Origin: Chryseobacterium potabilaquae | Lineage (GTDB): Bacteria > Bacteroidota > Bacteroidia > Flavobacteriales > Weeksellaceae | Assembly: GCF_902728265.1 (NCBI RefSeq) | Contig: NZ_CACVBR010000014.1 | Coordinates: 20,806 to 84,805 of the forward strand | DNA: 64,000 nucleotides | Direction: 5' to 3' | Part shown: positions 26,953 to 35,441 of the stretch, piece after piece | Layout: every line of letters starts with the position of its first letter | How positions within the stretch are numbered: position 1 is the stretch's first letter | Translations under genes and position numbers: made by a program | Notes under the pieces: generated by a model | What the model was told of the DNA's origin: nothing | Database searches by the model: none | Seen by the model: the letters and a program-made list of their open reading frames with translations, nothing else

Positions 26953-27005
26953 TGATCAATTTGTACTCAATCAATCAGATAGGTTTATTGAGATAAAACT
27001 AAAGT

Positions 27006-27060
27006 CAACTAAATTTTTAGTTGGAAATAAATATGCAAAATATTAGAAGTAAATTCTAAT
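27006..27060. promoter_or_regulatory. two inverted repeats in front of rtcB
   Basis: CAACTAAA (27006-27013) pairs with TTTAGTTG (27016-27023), and ATTAGAA (27042-27048) pairs with TTCTAAT (27054-27060). The second ends 30 bases before the rtcB ATG, close to a weak -7-like TAAGTTTA at 27071-27078. They could be operators or short hairpins; the evidence is symmetry only. Confidence 0.35.
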
Positions 27061-27090
27061 CTCTCATATCTAAGTTTAAAAATAAAAACA

Positions 27091-28482
27091 ATGGGAAATT
27101 TAAAACTTAAAGGAAAAGATATATTAAAAATAGGATATCCAAATAATCAGAGTGTTATTATTGCGTTAGAAGTTATGAAAAGAAATTTTGCAACCAAAAA
27201 TATTCACCACGTGAAATCTCTTTTAAAGGAAATTTTGAATCATCCGGAAAATTTTGAAAAAGATTTAACCTTCGGACAAATTGCAGAAGCTTTACTTTCA
27301 TCTAAGAAAACAGAGAAAAGAATGCTCAATACCAACCGGGTAGATTTCAGGATTTTTGGAAACAATATTGCAGACGAAGCTAAAAACCAATTGTATACTG
27401 CATTGAAACTCCCCATTTCAACACAAGGTGCTTTGATGCCTGATGCTCATAGTGGTTATGGACTTCCCATCGGAGGAGTTCTTGCTGTAGAAAATGCAGT
27501 CATCCCTTACGGAGTAGGAATGGATATAGGTTGTAGAATGAGTCTCAGTATTTTAGATACTCCTATTTCATATCTTGACGGAGCAAGAGATAAATATGAA
27601 AAAGCTCTTGCCGAACATACAAAATTCGGAATGTATGAAACACATAAGTCACATGTCGAGCATGAAATTTTCGATAGGGATACTTTTGAGATGATCCCCA
27701 TTTTGAGAAGACTAAAAGGAAAAGCCATTAAGCAAATGGGAACTTCTGGAGGAGGAAATCATTTTGTAGAATTCGGAGAGGTTGAAATTACGGAAGAAGA
27801 GGAACAAATTGGATTGCCAAGAGGAAAATATCTCGGAATCCTTTCACACAGTGGGTCGCGTGGCCTAGGTGCCGAAATAGCACAGTATTATTCCAGAGTT
27901 GCTACAGAGCAATGTCCTTTGCCTAAAGAAGCCCAAAACTTTGCCTGGCTAGATTTGAATACCCATCTCGGATTAGAATATTGGACAGCAATGAATTTAG
28001 CAGGAGATTATGCGGCTGCTTGTCACGATGATATTCATAGGAGATTGGTAAAATCAGTGGGAGGAAGAGTAAAAGCTAAAATCGAAAATCATCACAATTT
28101 CGCATGGAAAGAAATTCATAATGGAAAAGAAGTTATTGTCCATAGAAAAGGGGCAACTCCGGCTCATGAAAATGAATTAGGAATGATTCCCGGTTCAATG
28201 ACAGCAAAGGGATTTATTGTTCGTGGAAAAGGAAATCCAGATTCCTTGAAATCTGCTTCACATGGGGCGGGAAGAGCTCATTCGAGAGGAGAGTGTCGAA
28301 ATCTTTTCACTCAAAATGATATTAAAAAAGAATTAAAGCTCAAAAATGTAATTCTAATGGGTGGTAATGCAGAAGAAGCTCCTATGGCATACAAAGATAT
28401 CAATGAGGTTATGAATGCTCAAAGTGAGTTGGTCGATATTCTCGGAACTTTTCAACCAAGAATAGTGAGAATGGATAAATAA
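27091..28482 (+). CDS. rtcB: RtcB family RNA-splicing/repair ligase (PrfH-linked type)
   Basis: 463 residues. RtcB joins RNA 3'-phosphate or 2',3'-cyclic phosphate ends to 5'-OH ends, using GTP and Mn. Metal and active-site motifs are intact: D118 in MPDAHSGYG, C148 in GVGMDIGCRM, GGGNHF, SHSGSRGLG, HHNFAW, GSMTAKGFIVRGKGNP and the guanylylated histidine H391 in SASHGAGR. An N-terminal segment of about 80 residues precedes the core. No Archease gene is near. It is first in a three-gene unit: 89 bases to the nucleotidyltransferase-like gene, then 2 bases to prfH. Linkage to PrfH places it with the RtcB enzymes that repair cleaved 16S rRNA (known family context), rather than tRNA splicing. Confidence 0.93.
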   Translation: MGNLKLKGKDILKIGYPNNQSVIIALEVMKRNFATKNIHHVKSLLKEILNHPENFEKDLTFGQIAEALLSSKKTEKRMLNTNRVDFRIFGNNIADEAKNQLYTALKLPISTQGALMPDAHSGYGLPIGGVLAVENAVIPYGVGMDIGCRMSLSILDTPISYLDGARDKYEKALAEHTKFGMYETHKSHVEHEIFDRDTFEMIPILRRLKGKAIKQMGTSGGGNHFVEFGEVEITEEEEQIGLPRGKYLGILSHSGSRGLGAEIAQYYSRVATEQCPLPKEAQNFAWLDLNTHLGLEYWTAMNLAGDYAAACHDDIHRRLVKSVGGRVKAKIENHHNFAWKEIHNGKEVIVHRKGATPAHENELGMIPGSMTAKGFIVRGKGNPDSLKSASHGAGRAHSRGECRNLFTQNDIKKELKLKNVILMGGNAEEAPMAYKDINEVMNAQSELVDILGTFQPRIVRMDK

Positions 28483-28571
28483 AATTGGGATAATGGATGA
28501 TAGTTGCTGTTAAAAAATTTTTGAAGGCATCTATATTCCATTATTCTTAACTAAAAAAATAAAAAAGAAAA

Positions 28572-29117
28572 ATGGGAGCACAACACAATATCAAAAGATA
28601 TGGAGAGGTCTGGCCGGAATTTAGAATTCAGTACGGCCTCGAAATTTTAGAAAAATTAAAAAATAAAGTCATTATATCAGGAGGGTGGGCATGGCATTTT
28701 ATGTCTGAAATCGATCATACAGAATACAAGCATGCTCACGATCATAAGGATATTGATGTTTTTGTAAAGAAAGAAAATGTTGCTGAAGTAGTTATGATTC
28801 TTCAGCAACAAGACTTTCAAAAAGTATGGACAAGATATGATCATCTTCAGAGCCAGGAAAATTTTCGTAGATATGAAAAAACAGTGGAAAGGCAAAATGG
28901 AACATTCCATAGAATTACTATAGATTTCTTTGAAAGGAATGATTTGGAAACGATCAAAATAAATGGATTTACGGTTGTAAAACCTGATGTGCTGCTTTCT
29001 TTTTATAGAAATATTCATTCTAGTGATAAATGTTGGGCAGTAATGGCAACAAAAGACTTATTGGAAAAAGGGATTGATCCTATTGGTCACCCGAAATTAA
29101 GTAAAATACCAAAATAA
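28572..29117 (+). CDS. small nucleotidyltransferase-fold protein between rtcB and prfH
   Basis: 181 residues. The minimal nucleotidyltransferase pattern is complete: G37-G38 in ISGGWAWHF, D60-x-D62 in KDIDVF and a third acidic residue D118 in ITIDFF. This resembles the LinB/aminoglycoside nucleotidyltransferase (AadB-like) group, so it should bind Mg-NTP and transfer a nucleotide. The N-terminus contains several aromatic residues (RYGEVWPEFRIQYG). It is 89 bases after rtcB and 2 bases before prfH, hence co-transcribed. A role in RNA end processing or nucleotide addition during ribosome repair is inference. Antibiotic modification is an alternative, less supported by context. Confidence 0.75.
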   Translation: MGAQHNIKRYGEVWPEFRIQYGLEILEKLKNKVIISGGWAWHFMSEIDHTEYKHAHDHKDIDVFVKKENVAEVVMILQQQDFQKVWTRYDHLQSQENFRRYEKTVERQNGTFHRITIDFFERNDLETIKINGFTVVKPDVLLSFYRNIHSSDKCWAVMATKDLLEKGIDPIGHPKLSKIPK

Positions 29118-29119
29118 TA

Positions 29120-29818
29120 ATGGAAAAATTAATACAAATAACCTCAGGAAGAGGACCTTTAGAATGCCAATGGGTAGTGGCAAAAGTTCTTAAGGTCTTC
29201 CTTGAGGAAGCCAAAAATAACAATATAGAGTACGAAATCATTCACCGAGAAAAGGGGGATGAAAATCTAACATTGAAATCAATAACTATTCTTTTAAAAG
29301 GAAAAGAATTAAGTGAATTTTTAAAAACATGGTTAGGCAGTGTTTGTTGGAACGGAAAAAGTACCTTTAGAAAATTACATAAAAGAAGTAATTGGTATAT
29401 AGGAGTTTTTGAATTGGAAGGTTTGGATAAAATAAATTTCAATGAAAAAGATATTCAGTTCCAGACGACAAGAAGCCAAGGAAGTGGAGGACAGAGTGTA
29501 AATAAAGTGAATACAGCAGTTCGGGCCACTCATATTCCAACAGGGCAAAGTGTTTTTGTACAGGATTCGCGCTCACAACTAGAGAATAAAAAGCTCTCTA
29601 TAATAAGATTAAAGGAAAAAGTAATGGCAATCTATATTGAGCAATTGGAAAAAAGAATGCACGAAACATGGAATAATCATTTACAAGTACAAAGAGGAAA
29701 TCCTAGCCGTACATTTTCGGGCACAGATTTTAAAAAAAATTATTGTGAAAAGTCTTATAAAAAAAAAAGAAGTGAACTGAAAAACGAATTAAAAAAATAT
29801 AAAAATAATTTACATTAA
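29120..29818 (+). CDS. prfH: peptide chain release factor-like protein PrfH
   Basis: 232 residues. The start LIQITSGRGPLECQWVV is characteristic of PrfH. The catalytic G123-G124-Q125 lies in TTRSQGSGGQSVNKVNTAVR, followed by a very basic C-terminal tail (KSYKKKRSELKNELKKYKNN). It is much shorter than RF1 (361) and lacks the N-terminal domain and a PxT or SPF stop-codon motif. PrfH is reported to release peptides from ribosomes whose decoding centre has been cut, allowing RtcB to reseal 16S rRNA. It starts 2 bases after the nucleotidyltransferase-like gene. No terminator is visible before the next gene. Confidence 0.92.
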   Translation: MEKLIQITSGRGPLECQWVVAKVLKVFLEEAKNNNIEYEIIHREKGDENLTLKSITILLKGKELSEFLKTWLGSVCWNGKSTFRKLHKRSNWYIGVFELEGLDKINFNEKDIQFQTTRSQGSGGQSVNKVNTAVRATHIPTGQSVFVQDSRSQLENKKLSIIRLKEKVMAIYIEQLEKRMHETWNNHLQVQRGNPSRTFSGTDFKKNYCEKSYKKKRSELKNELKKYKNNLH

Positions 29819-29911
29819 TAATTTAAAAATTGCTTAGATGAATTTCTTTTTGTGAAAATGGATTTTGTATTTATAAAACACTTAAATTTAAATATTAAAA
29901 AAAACATTACT

Positions 29912-32479
29912 ATGAATAGAAAAATATTTTTGCAATCATTTTGTGCAATCGGATTTTTTGCATTTAACGTGATTAATGGGCAAAGCTCCGAAGAAACTCT
30001 CAAAAATTATTACCAAAAAAATGGTCTGCTTGGCTCTAGTAACTCCGCTTTCATTATTCTAAATGAAGACAATTCTAAGAGTTTGGGTGCAAATATTATT
30101 AATACTCAGCAGACTTATAACGGACTGAGAGTCTATAATGCCCTCGGGAAAGTGATTATAAAAGAGGGTAAAATTATTTTAGAAAAAAATGATTTTAAAA
30201 AAAATATTTTTATTACTAATCAAGGGAATGGAAAAGATCAATTTTCCGAAGACCTTCTGAAGCAAAATCTTGGTTTAAAAAATATTGTAAGAGTAGAATA
30301 TTTACCGGATGTATATTTTGAAAAAAATAATGTTTTTGTTTTAGCTAAAGAATTATTTGTCACAGACAAAAATTCATCAGATGTATGGCATGTGATAGCA
30401 GATGCCAACACCGGAGAAATTTTAACAAAAGATAATTTAACCGTTGAATGCAACTTTGAACATAGTAATGGATATAAAGAACAAGAAAAAGAAAGCTCTC
30501 CCTATGTAAATTCTGACTTAGAAAATCAGAAAATGAGTGCTAATAGTTCTTTACTAGTTCCCTCAAATGCATCTTATAATGTTTTTGCTTTACCTGTAGA
30601 GGCTCCTACTTTTGGAGGGAGATCCATTTTGAATAATCCGTGGGATATTACCGCTTCTCCTGAAGGATGGCATTCTGATGGGGCAAATAGTTATACAAAT
30701 ACGAGAGGGAATAATGTATATGCTTATTCTGATCAAGGAAATACCAATAATCCGGGATATTCGCCTGATGGAGGAAGTAATAGAAATTTTGATTTTACGT
30801 ATACAGAAGGGAGATTTGTAAATCCCTTTACTCATAGGGATGCTGCTATTACGAATTTATTTTATATAAATAATAAAATTCATGATGTGTTTTATAAATT
30901 TGGTTTTACAGAATCTGCAAGAAACTTTCAAACCAATAACTTTTCCATTGGAGGTATAGGAGGAGATGCTGTAAGAGCTGAAGCTTCTGATGGGAGTGGT
31001 TTAAATAATGCGAATTTTTCTTCTGGTTATGAGACCGTTATTAGCGGACAAGTGTTTCTTCTTGCTCCAAGAATGCAGATGTATCTTTGGGACAGAGCTC
31101 AAACAACGGCAGATCCTATTGTAAGGTATCAATATAACTCCCCTGCAAATGTTGCAAGTAGACCAAAAGTAATGACAGGATCAGCATCTTTTGGCCCTCT
31201 ATTTTTTGATGGCCAATCCGTAACAGGAAATCTCGCTGTGGCGTCGCCTGCAGATGCCTGTACGCAGCCTGCTGCTGGAAGTTTAACAAATAAAATAGCT
31301 ATTGTAACAAGTGCATCTTGTGAATATGGACTCAAAGTGTTAAATGCTCAGAATGCTGGAGCAGTAGGAGTAATTGTTTATAGACCCGGATCCGATACCC
31401 CACTCAATATGGGACCGGGAACGTATGGAAATCAAGTCACCATTCCTGCAATTAATATGGGAATGACAGAAGGAAATTTTTTGGTGACTGAAGTAAACAA
31501 CGGAACTGCTATTAATACAACATTGCTTAATGATTTCAATGGATTTAAACATTCTAGCTTAGACAATGGTATAGTTATCCATGAATATGGACATGGGATT
31601 TCCAACAGATTAACAGGACAAGGATATTCATGTCTTTCAACGAGTAACTCTACGGAGCAAATGGGAGAAGGTTGGTCAGATTTTTTTGCTCTTATGCTAA
31701 CTGCAAGACCTGGAGATACTTCTGCTTTAGCAAGAGGGATAGGTACATATTCGTCCGATCAAGCGACTACAGGAGTAGGAATTAGACCGGAGAAATACTC
31801 TCCAGATTTTGCTATAAATGACTATACATATCAAGCCACTAATTCAATGACGGGAAATTCTCACTCTACAGGATTTGTGTGGGCAAGTACACTTTGGGAT
31901 CTTACCTGGAAATATATAGAAAAATATGGGTATAATAGTGATGTATTGGCAGATCCTAATTCTGGGAATGCTAGAATTCTCCAAATAGTAGTCAATGGAT
32001 TGAAATTGCAGGCTTGTAGCCCTACTTTCATTGATGGAAGAGATGCTATATTACAAGCAGATATGATCGCTACAAATGGAGCAGATAAGTGTATGATTTG
32101 GAAAGCTTTTGCAAAAAGGGGATTAGGAGTAAATGCCTCTGCAGGCTCAAAAACCGTGTGGACTGATCAAGTAGAGGATTTTTCATTTCCTCAGGAGTGT
32201 AATACCGTATTGGGAACTGAAGAAATTAAGGCTTCGGAGACTAAATATGTTATTTTCCCAAATCCAACATATGATGAATTTTTTGTAGGTAATATTGATA
32301 AGTCTAAAGAAGAAGTTAAAATAAATGTATTTGATATGTCAGGAAAACGTATTCTATCGGATACAAGGGAATATACTTCTAAAAAAGGGATTTCAACCAA
32401 AGGTCTACAAAAAGGAGTTTATATGGTGGTGATCAAGCAAGGAGATAAGATACAAACAGAGAAACTTATTGTGAAATAA
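29912..32479 (+). CDS. secreted M36 (fungalysin-type) metalloprotease with PA and T9SS domains
   Basis: 855 residues from the ATG at 29912, where the signal peptide begins (MNRKIFLQSFCAIGFFAF); an upstream in-frame ATG would put 20 odd residues before it. An FTP-like propeptide (about 20-170) precedes the M36 catalytic domain. Zinc ligands: H557-E-Y-G-H561 and E586 in GEGWSDFFAL. A protease-associated (PA) domain is inserted at about 410-545 (AVASPADACTQPAAG ... GAVGVIVYRPG). The last 80 residues (FPNPTYDEFFVGN ... GVYMVVIKQG) are a type A T9SS sorting domain. It should be a secreted, broad-specificity protease activated by propeptide removal. Confidence 0.92.
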   Translation: MNRKIFLQSFCAIGFFAFNVINGQSSEETLKNYYQKNGLLGSSNSAFIILNEDNSKSLGANIINTQQTYNGLRVYNALGKVIIKEGKIILEKNDFKKNIFITNQGNGKDQFSEDLLKQNLGLKNIVRVEYLPDVYFEKNNVFVLAKELFVTDKNSSDVWHVIADANTGEILTKDNLTVECNFEHSNGYKEQEKESSPYVNSDLENQKMSANSSLLVPSNASYNVFALPVEAPTFGGRSILNNPWDITASPEGWHSDGANSYTNTRGNNVYAYSDQGNTNNPGYSPDGGSNRNFDFTYTEGRFVNPFTHRDAAITNLFYINNKIHDVFYKFGFTESARNFQTNNFSIGGIGGDAVRAEASDGSGLNNANFSSGYETVISGQVFLLAPRMQMYLWDRAQTTADPIVRYQYNSPANVASRPKVMTGSASFGPLFFDGQSVTGNLAVASPADACTQPAAGSLTNKIAIVTSASCEYGLKVLNAQNAGAVGVIVYRPGSDTPLNMGPGTYGNQVTIPAINMGMTEGNFLVTEVNNGTAINTTLLNDFNGFKHSSLDNGIVIHEYGHGISNRLTGQGYSCLSTSNSTEQMGEGWSDFFALMLTARPGDTSALARGIGTYSSDQATTGVGIRPEKYSPDFAINDYTYQATNSMTGNSHSTGFVWASTLWDLTWKYIEKYGYNSDVLADPNSGNARILQIVVNGLKLQACSPTFIDGRDAILQADMIATNGADKCMIWKAFAKRGLGVNASAGSKTVWTDQVEDFSFPQECNTVLGTEEIKASETKYVIFPNPTYDEFFVGNIDKSKEEVKINVFDMSGKRILSDTREYTSKKGISTKGLQKGVYMVVIKQGDKIQTEKLIVK

Positions 32480-32506
32480 AGAATATATTTTGTCTTAATA
32501 TTTGTG

Positions 32507-32534
32507 AAATAGGTCATTATTGACCTATTTTTTT
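32507..32534 (+). terminator. terminator after the M36 protease gene
   Basis: A perfect 10-base-pair stem (32507-32516 with 32521-32530), loop TTAT, then further T's. Confidence 0.88.
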
Positions 32535-32664
32535 GTAGTTTTATATAAAGAACAACATTGTTAGGTATATAAATACTATTTATTGGAAATAGAAATGTAC
32601 TATTTTAGTAATAGGAAACCTAGTGATGGATAATAAAACTTTCTGATAGTTGATTAGTGAAGAA

Positions 32665-33660
32665 ATGAGAGTAAATTTTGCAATAAAACAACTCCAATTA
32701 AAAGAAACATTCTCAATTGCGTACGGAAACTATAACAAAAGAGAAGTATTATTTATTGAGCTTTCTCATCATCATATTAGGGGATATGGAGAATGTGTAG
32801 CAATAGATTATTACCAAATTAATCTTCAAAGTTTTATTATCAAACTAAAAAATATTCAGTCAAAGATTGAAAATCACGAAATTGTTGATCCTAAAGATTT
32901 TTTCAAATTTTTACGAAGTTTGAACCTACATCCCTTTTTACTTTCTGCTTTAGATTGTGCATATTGGGATCTTTTTGGTAAGTTGGAGAATAAAAATTTT
33001 ATTGAGCTCAATCATCTTCCCTCCAATGTGTTTGTGGAAAGTTCGATTACGATATCTATTGGGAAGATTCAGGATCAAATTGAGAGAATTGAAAGAAGCA
33101 GCTGGAAAAAGTTTAAAGTAAAATGTAAAGGACTCCATAAAAATGAGTTGGAAAAGCTTTTGAAATTAGATCAAAATATAGCGCTTGATTCTAATGCAAG
33201 TTTTACTAATGAGGATTGTCTTTGGTTACAGGAAAATAGGGCTGTACAAAAGTTTTCGTATATAGAGCAACCAAGGCCGATTGATCATTTTAAAATCTTG
33301 AAAAAAGAGGCATATGCCAATTGGATGGCTGATGAAGATTGCCAAAATATGGATTCTTTGGAAGAATTAATTCCTTATTATAAAAGTATAAATATTAAAT
33401 TGATGAAGTGCGGAGGGTTGACTCCGGCTTTGGAAATGATTAATAAAGCACGAGAGCTTAATTACAAAATTATGATAGGTTGCATGACAGAGTCTTCAGT
33501 TGGGATTTCGGCAGGATGTGTTTTAACAAGTATTGTTGACTATGTTGATTTAGATGGTGCAAATCTTATATCCAACGATTATGCGAGAGGAAACTTTATT
33601 GATAATGGAAGAATAGTTATGTCAGAAAATCCAGGTTTGGGAATTGAATTAAAGTTATGA
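32665..33660 (+). CDS. dipeptide epimerase (enolase superfamily)
   Basis: 331 residues from the ATG at 32665; an in-frame TTG at 32650 is less likely. It belongs to the L-Ala-D/L-Glu epimerase group of the muconate-lactonizing subgroup. Catalytic and metal residues can be placed: the Lys pair in KKFKVKCKG, metal Asp in ALDSNAS, Glu in YIEQP, Asp in MADEDCQ, the second base Lys in NIKLMKCGG, and the specificity motif DLDGAN near the end. The enzyme epimerises dipeptides, often from murein recycling. It stands alone between the M36 protease and the cytochrome pair, with a shared terminator downstream. Exact dipeptide preference cannot be told. Confidence 0.87.
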   Translation: MRVNFAIKQLQLKETFSIAYGNYNKREVLFIELSHHHIRGYGECVAIDYYQINLQSFIIKLKNIQSKIENHEIVDPKDFFKFLRSLNLHPFLLSALDCAYWDLFGKLENKNFIELNHLPSNVFVESSITISIGKIQDQIERIERSSWKKFKVKCKGLHKNELEKLLKLDQNIALDSNASFTNEDCLWLQENRAVQKFSYIEQPRPIDHFKILKKEAYANWMADEDCQNMDSLEELIPYYKSINIKLMKCGGLTPALEMINKARELNYKIMIGCMTESSVGISAGCVLTSIVDYVDLDGANLISNDYARGNFIDNGRIVMSENPGLGIELKL

Positions 33661-33691
33661 TTAAATAACATAGTATAAAATAGTGAGATAT

Positions 33692-33726
33692 AAAAAATAG
33701 ACTTTATGAGAAGCCTATTTTTTATT
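33692..33726. terminator. bidirectional terminator, epimerase versus cytochrome genes
   Basis: AAAAAATAG (33692-33700) pairs with CTATTTTTT (33715-33723); one mismatch is followed by CTT/AAG. A and T runs flank it on both sides, and it overlaps the stop codon of the minus-strand cytochrome. Confidence 0.75.
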
Positions 33727-34002
33727 TACAGAGATAAGATAATCGTAAACCATTTGATGTTGGTCATCAGTCAAATGAGCTTTTGGAGCCATCCTGCTTA
33801 ATGTTTTTATCCATCCTTGATTATCATGCTTTTGAGGATTTGGTAGTTTGTGACACTTGGTACAAGAGCTTTCGAAAATCGTTTTTCCTTGATTTATTTG
33901 TTCTGATGAGGTGTATTTAGGTCCGGTTACGGCTATGCTTTTCGGTCCACATGATACGATAAAGAGTGCCACTAGTATTAAGCCTAATATCTTTTCTTTC
34001 AT
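33715..34002 (-). CDS. c-type cytochrome lipoprotein (downstream copy)
   Basis: 95 residues. A lipoprotein signal ends at C18 (FIVSC). One haem c site, C47-T-K-C50-H51, is followed by KLPNP and a candidate axial Met, M71, in SRMAPKAH; the end is YDYLISVNKK. It is a close paralogue of the gene 19 bases upstream (34022-34318), with the same layout QGKTIFE-SC-KCHKLP. Such small anchored cytochromes carry electrons on the periplasmic side. Cytochrome partners are not in the window. Confidence 0.87.
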   Translation of the reverse strand: MKEKILGLILVALFIVSCGPKSIAVTGPKYTSSEQINQGKTIFESSCTKCHKLPNPQKHDNQGWIKTLSRMAPKAHLTDDQHQMVYDYLISVNKK

Positions 34003-34021
34003 AATAATATTTTTATTGTAC

Positions 34022-34318
34022 TTATTTTTTTACAGAAACTATATAGTCATAAACCCACTGATGTTGTGCGTCCGTCAGTTTTGCTTTTGGAGCCATAGAA
34101 TTCATGATTCCCACCCATTGAACGGAGGTATGAGCTGTTGGTTCGGGTAATTTATGACACTTTCCACAAGAGTTTTCAAAAATGGTTTTTCCTTGGACAA
34201 TCTGCTCAGCTGTAGATGTTGAAGCACCCATTGTCGTGGCAGTTGCAGGAGATGTTTTAGGAGTACACGAAGCTAACAAAACAACAGAAAGTGTTGCGAT
34301 AAAAATTGAATTTTTCAT
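34022..34318 (-). CDS. c-type cytochrome lipoprotein (upstream copy)
   Basis: 98 residues. Lipoprotein signal with C18 (LLASC), a short Ala/Thr/Ser linker, then the haem site C51-G-K-C54-H55 and candidate axial Met M72 or M75 in IMNSMAPKAK. The C-terminus WVYDYIVSVKK mirrors its neighbour. The two genes are 19 bases apart and probably form a two-gene operon that arose by duplication. The linker is longer and more Thr-rich here, suggesting a different reach from the membrane (inference). Confidence 0.87.
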   Translation of the reverse strand: MKNSIFIATLSVVLLASCTPKTSPATATTMGASTSTAEQIVQGKTIFENSCGKCHKLPEPTAHTSVQWVGIMNSMAPKAKLTDAQHQWVYDYIVSVKK

Positions 34319-34457
34319 GTTAATTTTTTTGATTCATAACAAATGTAGGAAATAACTTCTCCGGCTGATAAAATCAAGGGTATTTTTAATTTAGAAGAAA
34401 TAAAATTAAGAACGCTTTTTATGGTGATATATTGGTTAATTTCATATTTTTGAATTA

Positions 34458-35441
34458 ATGAAATTTTCTACTCAAGAACTCATTAATGGCATACAATCAG
34501 GAAATAAGCGCTTGATCGCTAAAGCTATTACACTTGTTGAAAGCAAAAAGGTTGAACATAGACAGCAAGCAGATGAATTACTAAAAATCATTATGCCATA
34601 CACTGGGAATTCTATTAGAATAGGAATAACAGGAGTACCTGGTGCTGGAAAATCCACTTTTATAGAAAATTTTGGAAAATTGGCCATAGCTCAGGGTAAA
34701 AAAGTAGCTGTTCTAGCTATTGATCCAAGCTCTTCTGTTAATAAAGGAAGTATTCTGGGTGATAAAACGAGAATGGAGGAGTTGGCGAAGGAAGAAAATG
34801 CATTTATCCGTCCTTCTCCCAGTTCGGGGTTTTTAGGAGGGGTTGCCAATACTACTTTTGAAACAATGATGATTTGTGAAGCAGCAGGATATGATTATAT
34901 TTTAATAGAAACCGTAGGAGTAGGGCAATCGGAAGTTTTAGTAGCAGATATTACAGATGTTTTTTTATTCTTAAAAATTATTGGAGGTGGAGATGAGCTA
35001 CAAGGAATAAAAAGAGGAATTATGGAAATGGTTGACATTATTTTTATTAATAAGGTACATGAAAGCAATCTTTCTAAAGCAAAAAATACAAGATTAGAAC
35101 TTAAAAGAGCTTTAGATTTTATTCCATCAAAAGAAAAATGGAAAGTTCCGGTACTCCTTGGTTCAGCATTAAATAATAAAGGGCTGGAAGATGTCTTTTT
35201 AAGAATTAAAGAGTTCATCATCTTGAAAAATAAATCAGGTAATTTTGAAAAAATAAGATCGCAGCAAGCCGAGAAAAGATTTGAATATTGGGTACAGGAA
35301 TATATTTTAGCCAATGTTAAAAAAAATAGTGCTGCAGAAAATGCTTATATTCAGCATAAAAAAAATGCTTCCACAAAGGTTTCCAATCCTAGTACCGAAG
35401 CAAAATTATTTGTAGATGAGTTTTTATCTAAACGAGATTAA
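34458..35441 (+). CDS. meaB: methylmalonyl-CoA mutase-associated GTPase MeaB
   Basis: 327 residues of the G3E-type P-loop GTPases. Walker A GVPGAGKST spans 59-67, preceded by SIRIGIT. DPSSSVNKGSILGDKTRME, FIRPSPSSGFLGGVANTTFE and IETVGVGQSE are all MeaB signatures. It protects methylmalonyl-CoA mutase and gates cobalamin delivery. The mutase itself is at 24419-26536; in many genomes the two are adjacent, here they are 8 kb apart. Its 3' end overlaps the convergent DUF4251 gene by 4 bases. Confidence 0.95.
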   Translation: MKFSTQELINGIQSGNKRLIAKAITLVESKKVEHRQQADELLKIIMPYTGNSIRIGITGVPGAGKSTFIENFGKLAIAQGKKVAVLAIDPSSSVNKGSILGDKTRMEELAKEENAFIRPSPSSGFLGGVANTTFETMMICEAAGYDYILIETVGVGQSEVLVADITDVFLFLKIIGGGDELQGIKRGIMEMVDIIFINKVHESNLSKAKNTRLELKRALDFIPSKEKWKVPVLLGSALNNKGLEDVFLRIKEFIILKNKSGNFEKIRSQQAEKRFEYWVQEYILANVKKNSAAENAYIQHKKNASTKVSNPSTEAKLFVDEFLSKRD

